Shown: piece by piece, positions 1-5,524 of the stretch
Layout: every line of letters starts with the position of its first letter
Numbering within the stretch: position 1 is the first letter of the stretch
Origin: a bacterium HR32
GTDB lineage: Bacteria > Sysuimicrobiota > Sysuimicrobiia > Sysuimicrobiales > Sysuimicrobiaceae
DNA length: 7,641 nucleotides
Assembly: GCA_002898935.1 (NCBI GenBank)
Contig: BEII01000063.1
Span: 1-7,641 of the forward strand
Reading direction: 5' to 3'
Notes under the pieces: generated by a model
Database searches by the model: none
What the model was told of the DNA's origin: nothing
What the model saw: the letters and a program-made list of their open reading frames with translations, nothing else
Translations under genes and position numbers: made by a program

Positions 1-1
1 C

Positions 2-1342
2 TACCGTCAGGCCGTCCTCCAGGACTGCCTCCGCCACCGGGAGGTCGTCCGCGAGCTCTACCAGCTCGTGGTGGAGGCCGCCGAGCAAGTCCGCGAGTCG
101 TACTCCGGGGTGCTCTCCCGCTACCCGGACTGGGTGTTCCGGGAGTCCGTGGAAACCCTGCGCCAGCTGTTGGGCTCCCTGAGGAGGCTCCTGAGCCTGG
201 CCGATAGGTGCTGCCAACGCTTCTCCTCTGAGGGGTGGAGGGCTTTCTTCGCCACGGTGCAGGAGAACCTCGGCGGTGCGTACCTGGACCAAGTGGAAGA
301 ACACCTCCGCGAGCTGACGTTCCCCCAGGGCGTGCTCCTGAGCGCCCAGCTGGGCCAGGCGAACAAGGGCACCCACTACCTCCTGCACCGCGCCCCCAGA
401 TCGCGCCAGACCTGGGTGGACCGCTGGCGGGCACTCTTCGAGCCGAAGCCACCCGTCTTCCGCTTCGAGGTCCATCCCCGCGACGAGGCCGGCGCCCGGG
501 CACTCGGCGAGCTCCACAATCGCGCCATCGCCTCCGCCGCCAGTAGCCTCGGGCAGGCCGCCGACCACGTCCGTGACTTCTTCCGGATGCTCCGGGCGGA
601 GCTCGCCTTCTACGTGGGCTGCCTGAATCTCCACGAGGCGCTCTCGCACCGCGGGTCCCCCACCTGCATGCCGACCCCGGAGCCACCTTGCGAGCCACGG
701 CTCGCCTTCCGGGGCCTTTACGACCCTGGACTCGCCCTCACCCTGAACGGGCCCGTGGTCCCCAACGACCTGGAGGCGGACGGCACCCTCCTCGTGTTCA
801 TCACCGGACCCAACTCGGGCGGCAAGACCACGGTCCTGCGCAGCCTCGGGGCCGCCCAACTCATGATGCAGGCCGGAATGTTCGTCCCGGCGGAGGGCTA
901 CCGCGCGAGCCTCTGTGACGGCCTCTTCACCCACTTCCCCCGCGGGGAGGATGTCCGCATGGAGCGGGGGAAGCTCGACGAGGAGCTCTCCCGGATGAGC
1001 GAGATCGTCGACCGCCTCCGCCCGGACTCCGTGCTCCTCGTGAACTAGGCCTTTGCCTCCACGAACGAACGGGAGGGCTCCGAGATCGCCCGGCAGATCC
1101 TCCGGGCCCTCACAGAGCGAGGCGTGCGGGTGTTCTTCGTGACCCACCTGTTCGAGTTGAGCCGCTCCTTCCAGGGGCTGGATGGGGTCCTCTTCCTCCG
1201 CGCCGAGCGCCTTCCGGACGGCACCCGGACCTACCGTATCCGGGTGGGGGAGCCCCTTGCCACGAGCCACGGGGAGGACGTGTACCGGCGGGTCTTCGGT
1301 CCTGCGCCGGATCCGGCTCCGGTAGGACGGACTCCTCCCTAG
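2..1342 (+). pseudogene. MutS domain V family ATPase, 5'-partial, interrupted by an in-frame TAG
   Basis: This is the C-terminal part of a MutS-related ATPase (MutS domain V, ABC-type fold); the reading frame is already open at base 2, so the start lies outside the window. Visible are an N-terminal helical stretch beginning YRQAVLQDCL, a connector with FRGLYDPGLALTL, the Walker A motif GPNSGGKTT (806-832), a GEDVRMERGKLDEELSRMSE segment, and the lead-in to Walker B (DSVLLVN). Family members, as I remember them, continue N-E-S/A-F-A-S-T-N-E-R-E-G. Here the glutamate codon is TAG (1046-1048) and the next codons read AFASTNEREGSEIARQI, so one G-to-T change of GAG explains the stop. The frame continues through the His-switch-like VTHLFEL to a second TAG at 1340-1342. 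If the stop is respected, the product lacks the catalytic glutamate, D-loop and His switch and should not hydrolyse ATP. It may be a young pseudogene or a base error. The role of this MutS subfamily is not well defined. It is unrelated to the copper genes downstream. Confidence 0.85.
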
Positions 1343-1432
1343 GAGCTTCTGCCGGAGGTGCCGTCGCACAGATTGACCGGGCTCCCCAAAGATCGCTCCG
1401 CGACCTGTGGGGTGGTGTAGCCGGTCGAGCCT

Positions 1433-1460
1433 CTGGCACTCCGTCTGTATGCAGTAAACT
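1433..1460 (+). promoter_or_regulatory. Weak sigma70-like promoter candidate for the CcdA-like gene
   Basis: This is the only AT-richer island in the 176-base gap between the MutS-like gene and the next gene. CTGGCA (1433-1438, four of six matches to TTGACA) is followed by a 16-base spacer and TAAACT (1455-1460, four of six matches to TATAAT). A start point near 1466 would give a leader of about 50 bases before the GTG at 1519. The match is weak, no copper-type operator is visible beside it, and I see nothing else clear in this gap. Confidence 0.3.
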
Positions 1461-1518
1461 GAAACGGAAGAGAGCGTCGGCTCGCCACGGAACTCAACTC
1501 GCAGGAGAGGTCCGCGCG

Positions 1519-2343
1519 GTGAACACGCAGCGAATGTCCTCGGGGGGTGCGCGCCGCGAGCTCGCGGGGCTGAGCTTTGTCCTCGTCGGGCTGGGCCTGG
1601 GAGTGGTCCTGCTCTCGGCCACACCCGTGCTCTACCGGGCCCAAGGCCAGCTGGCGGCTGCCGTCGGCTGGCTCCCTCTGGGGTACGCCTTCGCTGCTGG
1701 TACGGTGGCTGCGGTGAACCCCTGCGGCGTCCTGTTGCTCCCTTCCCTCGCGGCGTACGCGCTGGCGTACCCGTCGCTTGGCCCCCTGACCGCACGCGTC
1801 CCCCGGGCTCTCGCCCTCGGCTCCGTGGCCACTCTCGGGTTTCTGGCCCTGTTCGGGGTGGTTGGGCTCGTGATCGCTACGGGCGGCTACGCGTTGGCCC
1901 GCGCCTTCACCTACGGGGGCGTGCTGATCGGTGGGGCCCTGGTGGTGGTAGGCACGTGGCTTGCTCTGTCGGGCCGTGACCTGGGGATCCGTGCGGCCAC
2001 TCGGGTGTGGGAGCGGCTCCCGCCAGGTCGGGATCTCGCATCCTTCTTCGGTTTCGGTATGGCCTACGGCGTCTGTTCGCTGGCGTGCACCCTGCCGGTC
2101 TTCCTCGCGGTGGTGGGGACCGCCCTCTCCCGCGGCGGACCTACGGAGGCCGCGGGCCAGTTCGTGGGGTACGCGCTCGGGATGGGCACCACGCTCACGG
2201 CCGTGCTGTTGGGCGTTACCCTGTTCGAAGCCACGGTAACGCGCTGGCTGCGGGCCGCGGTGCCCTACGTGCACCGGCTGGCCGCTGCCTTCCTGCTGGC
2301 TGCGGGCGTGTTCACCGTGGGCTACTGGTGGAAGGCGTTCTGA
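1519..2343 (+). CDS. CcdA/DsbD-type membrane thiol-disulfide transporter
   Basis: This is a 274-residue polytopic membrane protein of the CcdA/DsbD transmembrane family. Such proteins pass reducing equivalents from cytoplasmic thioredoxin to extracytoplasmic thiol proteins, for example in cytochrome c or metalloprotein maturation. Six or seven hydrophobic helices can be drawn, roughly at residues 14-35, 52-82, 97-122, 130-150, 174-202, 212-238 and 248-271. The family motif AAVNPCG places Cys69 in a helix after the first one, and the second hallmark, GVCSLACTLP, gives Cys186 and Cys190. Cys69 and Cys190 most likely form the redox pair, with Cys186 as an extra. No thioredoxin domain is fused and no thioredoxin-like gene lies beside it. 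The GTG start is chosen because GGAGAGG (1504-1510) lies 8 bases upstream. A hairpin and a promoter separate it from csoR, so a separate transcript is likely. A role in copper handling is inferred from position only. Confidence 0.8.
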   Translation: MNTQRMSSGGARRELAGLSFVLVGLGLGVVLLSATPVLYRAQGQLAAAVGWLPLGYAFAAGTVAAVNPCGVLLLPSLAAYALAYPSLGPLTARVPRALALGSVATLGFLALFGVVGLVIATGGYALARAFTYGGVLIGGALVVVGTWLALSGRDLGIRAATRVWERLPPGRDLASFFGFGMAYGVCSLACTLPVFLAVVGTALSRGGPTEAAGQFVGYALGMGTTLTAVLLGVTLFEATVTRWLRAAVPYVHRLAAAFLLAAGVFTVGYWWKAF

Positions 2344-2366
2344 AGGCTGGCGTCTCTTGAGGGTGG

Positions 2367-2383
2367 GCGGAGGGCTCCTCCGC
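2367..2383 (+). terminator. Candidate terminator hairpin after the CcdA-like gene
   Basis: A perfect 7-base inverted repeat, GCGGAGG and CCTCCGC, encloses a 3-base loop, 23 bases after the stop codon of the CcdA-like gene. The stem is very GC-rich and would be stable in RNA. No T-run follows, so it is not a classic intrinsic terminator. In GC-rich genomes such stems may still end or weaken transcription. The call rests mainly on position between a stop codon and the next promoter. Confidence 0.35.
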
Positions 2384-2428
2384 GGCCCCCGAGACCTCCG
2401 ACCCGTCCCCCGAAGCGCCCTCATCCGC

Positions 2429-2457
2429 TTGACGTGCCCTCCGACAGGGTCTAGCCT
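2429..2457 (+). promoter_or_regulatory. Predicted sigma70-type promoter of the csoR-copA-copZ-copB operon
   Basis: TTGACG (2429-2434, five of six matches to the -35 consensus) is followed by exactly 17 bases and TAGCCT (2452-2457), which keeps the key T, A and final T of the -10 consensus. The start point would fall near 2463-2465, directly before the inverted repeat at 2467-2488. The strong -35 hexamer, ideal spacing and operator-like repeat just downstream make this the most convincing promoter in the window. Confidence 0.6.
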
Positions 2458-2466
2458 GGACCCGGG

Positions 2467-2488
2467 CCCCTCCCCACATGGGGAGGGG
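2467..2488 (+). promoter_or_regulatory. Candidate CsoR operator (perfect C-rich/G-rich inverted repeat)
   Basis: The arms CCCCTCCCC (2467-2475) and GGGGAGGGG (2480-2488) are perfect reverse complements around the 4-base centre ACAT. A C-run arm, a short AT-containing centre and a G-run arm, with GTA at the right edge, is the layout of known CsoR operators; the Mycobacterium tuberculosis site, as I remember it, also has a C-rich arm, a 4-base centre and a G-rich arm. It sits directly upstream of csoR, so autoregulation by copper-free CsoR is the natural reading. It falls a few bases after the predicted transcription start instead of overlapping the -35/-10, which would suit a block on initial elongation. 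The same repeat would form a strong hairpin in the mRNA leader 13 bases before the csoR start. Confidence 0.65.
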
Positions 2489-2501
2489 TAGAGGGTCGAG
2501 T

Positions 2502-2804
2502 ATGGGCGCGAGGACGGTACGGGGGCTAGACCCGCAGGCCAAGCAGAAGATCCTGGCGCGGCTGCGCAGCATCGAGGGGCACCTGGGCGGTGTCATCCGG
2601 ATGGTGGAGGAGGACGCCTACTGTGTCGACGTGCTCAAGCAGACGAAGGCCGTGCAGGCCGCCCTGGACCGGGTCAACACCATGCTCCTGGAGCGCCACC
2701 TGAACCACTGTGTCACGACCGCCATCCGGTCGGACGATCCCCGGGAGCGGGAGCGGGTGATCGGGGAGCTCATCGAAGTCTTCGAGGCCGGAGGACGGGG
2801 ATGA
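2502..2804 (+). CDS. csoR: CsoR-type copper-sensing repressor
   Basis: This is a 100-residue all-helical repressor of the CsoR/RcnR family (usual length about 85-110). Apo-CsoR tetramers bind G/C-tract operators, and Cu(I) binding causes release. The opening helix has RLRSIEGHLGGVIRMVEE, a family hallmark. The Cu(I) ligands fit exactly: Cys41 (in AYCVDVL), His66 and Cys70 (in HLNHC), with spacings of 25 and 4 residues as in characterised copper sensors. Tyr40 precedes the first cysteine, as in the M. tuberculosis protein. This Cys-His-Cys set favours copper over the nickel/cobalt or formaldehyde-sensing relatives. I place the start at ATG 2502, which has GAGG (2491-2494) 7 bases upstream. The in-frame ATG at 2478 would add eight residues but lies inside the operator repeat and has a C-rich upstream. 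The stop overlaps the copA start (ATGA, 2801-2804), so the two are probably translationally coupled. Confidence 0.93.
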   Translation: MGARTVRGLDPQAKQKILARLRSIEGHLGGVIRMVEEDAYCVDVLKQTKAVQAALDRVNTMLLERHLNHCVTTAIRSDDPRERERVIGELIEVFEAGGRG

Positions 2805-5233
2805 GCGGTCGAACGGTGGACCTTCCGATCGAGGGGATGAGCTGTGCCTCGTGTGTGGCACGGGTGGAGGAGGCCCTGCGTTCAGTCCCCGGGGTCCTGG
2901 ACGCCACCGTGAACCTGGCTACCGAACGCGCCCGGGTCGTGGTCGTAGATGCCCCGCTGGACCGCGTCGTGGAGGCCGTGCGGGAGCGCGGGTACGACGT
3001 GCGGACCGAGCGGACTTCCTTCGGTGTGCAGGGGATGAGCTGCGCTTCGTGCGTCGCACGGGTGGAAGAGGCCTTGCGCTCGGTCCCCGGCGTGCTGGAC
3101 GCCACCGTGAACCTGGCTACCGAACGGGCCACGGTGACCTACGTCCCGGGAACGGTCACCCTGCGCGACCTCTTCGGGGCGGTCCGGCAGGCCGGCTACG
3201 AGCCTGTTGAGGAGTCGGAGGTCCGGGACACGGAGCGGGAGGCGCGGGAGCAGGAACTGCGGGATCTCCGTACCCGGTTCCTCGTGGCGTGCGCCTTCAC
3301 GCTCCCGATCGTCTTGGGGTCCATCCCGAAGATGCTCGGCCTGCACGTCCCGTGGATCCCCAGCTGGCTCTCGTCTCCCTTCCTGCAGCTCCTCCTCGCG
3401 ACGCCCGTCCAGTTCTGGGCCGGTCTCCGGTTCTACCGGGGTGCCTGGGCGGCGGTGCGGCACCGGACCGCCGACATGAACACCCTGATCGCGCTGGGGA
3501 CTTCTGCCGCCTACGCCTACAGCGTCGCCGCCACGTTTCTCCCGCACGCCTTCACCCGGGCAGGCCTTGCGCCTGATGTGTACTACGAGACCGCGGCGAT
3601 CATCGTCACCCTGATCCTCCTGGGCCGGTTCCTGGAGGCCCGGGCCAAGGGGCAGGCCTCCGAGGCCATCCGCCGCCTCATGGCCCTCGCCCCGCAGAAG
3701 GCGCGGGTCGTCCGGAACGGCGAGGAGACGGAGATCCCCGCCGAGGAGGTCCAGGTGGGGGACATTGTGGTCGTGCGGCCGGGCGAGCGGATCCCGCTGG
3801 ACGGAGTGGTCCTGGAGGGGCACTCGGCAGTGGACGAGTCCATGGTCACGGGCGAGAGCGTGCCCGTCGACAAGGGGCCCGGGGACGCGGTCCTGGGCGG
3901 GACGGTGAACCGGATGGGGGCGTTCCGGTTCCGAGCCACCCGGGTGGGGAAGGACACCACCTTGAGCCAGATCATCCGGCTCGTGGAGGAGGCCCAGACC
4001 CGCAAGGCGCCGGTCCAGCGCCTCGCGGACAGGATCAGCGCGGTCTTCGTGCCCGCGGTGATCGCCGTCGCCACCCTCACCTTCCTCGTGTGGTGGGTCT
4101 GGGGACCGCAGCCCTCTTTCACGTTTGCGCTTGCGAACTTCATCGCGGTCCTCATCATCGCCTGCCCCTGCGCCCTGGGCCTTGCGACACCGACCGCGAT
4201 CCTCGTGGGTACCGGAAAGGGCGCAGAGCTCGGCGTCCTCATCAAGGGCGGCGAGGCCCTGGAGGCGGCCGGCCGCGTCCAGGTGGTGATCCTCGACAAG
4301 ACCGGCACCCTCACCCGCGGCAAGCCTGCCCTCACGGACGTGCACCCCATGAACGGGCTCTCGGAGGTAGACCTCCTCCAGTTGGCTGGCTCGGCGGAGC
4401 GCGGGAGCGAACACCCCCTCGGGCAGGCGGTGGTGGAGGCCGCCCGGGCAAGGGGAATTGCGCTCGCAGATCCCGAAGGCTTCGAGGCCATCCCTGGAGG
4501 CGGGATCGTGGCCCGGGTCGAGGGACGCAGCGTGATCGTTGGGACCCTCCGCCTCCTCGGCGAGCGCGGGCTCTCCCCGAACGGCCTTCTAGAGGTGACC
4601 GACCGCCTCAGCCAGGAGGGCAAGACACCGATGGCGGTGGCCGTGGACGGTATAGCGGCCGGGGTCCTGGCGGTGGCGGATACGCTCAAGCCCCACGCGC
4701 GGGAGGTCGTCGAGGAGCTCCGGCGCATGGGGCTACAGGTGGCGATCCTCACCGGGGATACCCGGGGCACCGCCGAGGCCATCGCGCGGCAGCTGGGGGT
4801 TGACCGGGTGCTGAGCGAGGTCCTCCCGCACCAGAAGGTGGAGGAGGTACGGCGGCTGCAGTCCGAGGGCTACCGGGTGGCCTTCGTGGGGGACGGCATC
4901 AACGACGCGCCGGCTTTGGCCCAGGCCGACCTCGGGATCGCGATCGGAGCGGGGACCGACGTGGCCATGGAGGCCGCGGACGTCGTCCTCGTGGGGGACG
5001 ACCTGTGGGGGATCGTGCGGGCGATCCGGCTCAGCCGCGCCACCCTGCGCACGATCCGCCAGAACCTCTTCTGGGCCTTCGCGTACAACGTGGCCCTGAT
5101 CCCGGTGGCGGCCGGCGTGCTCTACCCGTTCTTCGGCGTGCTCCTGAACCCGGTGTTCGCGGCCGCGGCCATGGCGCTGAGCTCGGTCACGGTGGTGTCC
5201 AACAGCCTGCGACTCAGGCGCTTCAACCCCTAG
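2801..5233 (+). CDS. copA: P1B-1 type Cu(I)-exporting ATPase CopA
   Basis: This 810-residue inner-membrane P-type ATPase couples ATP hydrolysis to Cu(I) export from the cytoplasm. It has two N-terminal heavy-metal-associated domains with GMSCASC motifs (Cys15/Cys18 and Cys81/Cys84), then a platform helix pair near residues 159-181 and 193-213 and six further helices. The actuator TGE is at 350-352, the membrane metal site CPC at 455-457, the phosphorylated Asp499 in DKTGT, the nucleotide-binding SEHPLG from 536 (His538), TGD at 651-653 and GDGIND at 697-702. The later helices carry Tyr762-Asn763 and Met791/Ser794-Ser795, which with CPC form the Cu(I)-specific P1B-1 signature. All catalytic residues are present and the length is normal. 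GGAGG (2790-2794) sits 6 bases before the ATG, within the end of csoR. The first 33 residues of the two metal-binding domains' core are identical, which is unusual. It probably receives Cu(I) from the CopZ encoded next. Confidence 0.96.
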   Translation: MSGRTVDLPIEGMSCASCVARVEEALRSVPGVLDATVNLATERARVVVVDAPLDRVVEAVRERGYDVRTERTSFGVQGMSCASCVARVEEALRSVPGVLDATVNLATERATVTYVPGTVTLRDLFGAVRQAGYEPVEESEVRDTEREAREQELRDLRTRFLVACAFTLPIVLGSIPKMLGLHVPWIPSWLSSPFLQLLLATPVQFWAGLRFYRGAWAAVRHRTADMNTLIALGTSAAYAYSVAATFLPHAFTRAGLAPDVYYETAAIIVTLILLGRFLEARAKGQASEAIRRLMALAPQKARVVRNGEETEIPAEEVQVGDIVVVRPGERIPLDGVVLEGHSAVDESMVTGESVPVDKGPGDAVLGGTVNRMGAFRFRATRVGKDTTLSQIIRLVEEAQTRKAPVQRLADRISAVFVPAVIAVATLTFLVWWVWGPQPSFTFALANFIAVLIIACPCALGLATPTAILVGTGKGAELGVLIKGGEALEAAGRVQVVILDKTGTLTRGKPALTDVHPMNGLSEVDLLQLAGSAERGSEHPLGQAVVEAARARGIALADPEGFEAIPGGGIVARVEGRSVIVGTLRLLGERGLSPNGLLEVTDRLSQEGKTPMAVAVDGIAAGVLAVADTLKPHAREVVEELRRMGLQVAILTGDTRGTAEAIARQLGVDRVLSEVLPHQKVEEVRRLQSEGYRVAFVGDGINDAPALAQADLGIAIGAGTDVAMEAADVVLVGDDLWGIVRAIRLSRATLRTIRQNLFWAFAYNVALIPVAAGVLYPFFGVLLNPVFAAAAMALSSVTVVSNSLRLRRFNP
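2834..2932 (+). repeat. Internal repeat, copy 1 (first half of CopA metal-binding domain 1)
   Basis: These 33 codons (CopA residues 12-44, from GMSCASC to TERA) encode exactly the same peptide as bases 3032-3130, 198 bases downstream. Eleven of 99 bases differ, all at synonymous positions. Ten of the changes are in the first 63 bases, and the 32 bases from 2897 to 2928 are identical to their partner. The remaining half of the domain is not shared. Confidence 0.95.
3032..3130 (+). repeat. Internal repeat, copy 2 (first half of CopA metal-binding domain 2)
   Basis: This is the partner of the repeat at 2834-2932, covering CopA residues 78-110. The peptide is identical and only synonymous bases differ. 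The region after it (starting TVTYVPGT) does not resemble the corresponding region after copy 1 (starting RVVVVDAP), so the shared block ends sharply at both sides. Confidence 0.95.
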
Positions 5234-5245
5234 AGGAGGTGAACC

Positions 5246-5452
5246 ATGGAGAAGGTCTACCGCGTCCCCAAGATGCACTGCGGCGGGTGCGCGGCCACGG
5301 TGGAGCAGGCCGCCCGCACCGTCCCCGGCGTGCGGTCCGTACACGCGGACCCCACGACGAAGGAGGTCCGGGTCGTCTTCGAGGAGAACGCCCTCAACGA
5401 GGAGCTCCTGAAGCAGGCCCTGGAGCGGGTGGGTTACCCGGTGGCGGCGTAG
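5246..5452 (+). CDS. copZ: CopZ-like Cu(I) chaperone
   Basis: This is a 68-residue single heavy-metal-associated domain protein, the normal size for CopZ/Atx1-type cytoplasmic copper chaperones, which bind Cu(I) and hand it to the ATPase and to CsoR. The metal loop is MHCGGC with Cys12 and Cys15, followed by the first helix (ATVEQAARTV) and the usual PGV turn. His11 before the first cysteine fits a copper chaperone. The second half ends GYPV, as expected for this fold. The start is secure: AGGAGGT (5234-5240) lies 5 bases before the ATG. It follows the copA stop by only 12 bases, so it is cotranscribed with copA. A mercury-binding MerP-like role is unlikely because there is no signal peptide and the neighbours are copper genes. 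Confidence 0.93.
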   Translation: MEKVYRVPKMHCGGCAATVEQAARTVPGVRSVHADPTTKEVRVVFEENALNEELLKQALERVGYPVAA

Positions 5453-5524
5453 GAGCACCCGCTCAGTCTGACCTAATCCCTTCCGTACCGTTTCGCACTC
5501 TAGGCACCGGCCGAAGGAGGTCGC

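Noticed and set aside
1046..1048. TAG read through as an amino acid such as pyrrolysine.
   Set aside because: TAG is the ordinary stop of copA, copZ and copB here and also ends this same frame at 1340-1342. A nonsense change or base error is simpler.
1373..1401. TTGACC at 1373-1378 as a -35 element for the CcdA-like gene.
   Set aside because: The bases 16-18 positions downstream are GC-rich and do not resemble a -10 hexamer.
2478..2501. ATG at 2478 as the csoR start, giving a protein eight residues longer.
   Set aside because: It lies in the centre of the operator-like repeat, is preceded by a C-rich arm with no ribosome binding site, and adds residues unlike the family N-terminus. ATG 2502 has a GAGG at suitable distance.
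2882..4414. A 510-codon open frame on the minus strand opposite copA, with other long antisense frames nearby.
   Set aside because: The composition is low-complexity (Arg, Gly, Asp, His), no domain is visible, and it mirrors codon structure of copA. It is a compositional shadow.
5453..5524. A separate promoter for copB in the copZ-copB gap.
   Set aside because: CTGACC at 5468-5473 has no acceptable -10 hexamer at 16-18 bases, and no C-run/G-run repeat is present.
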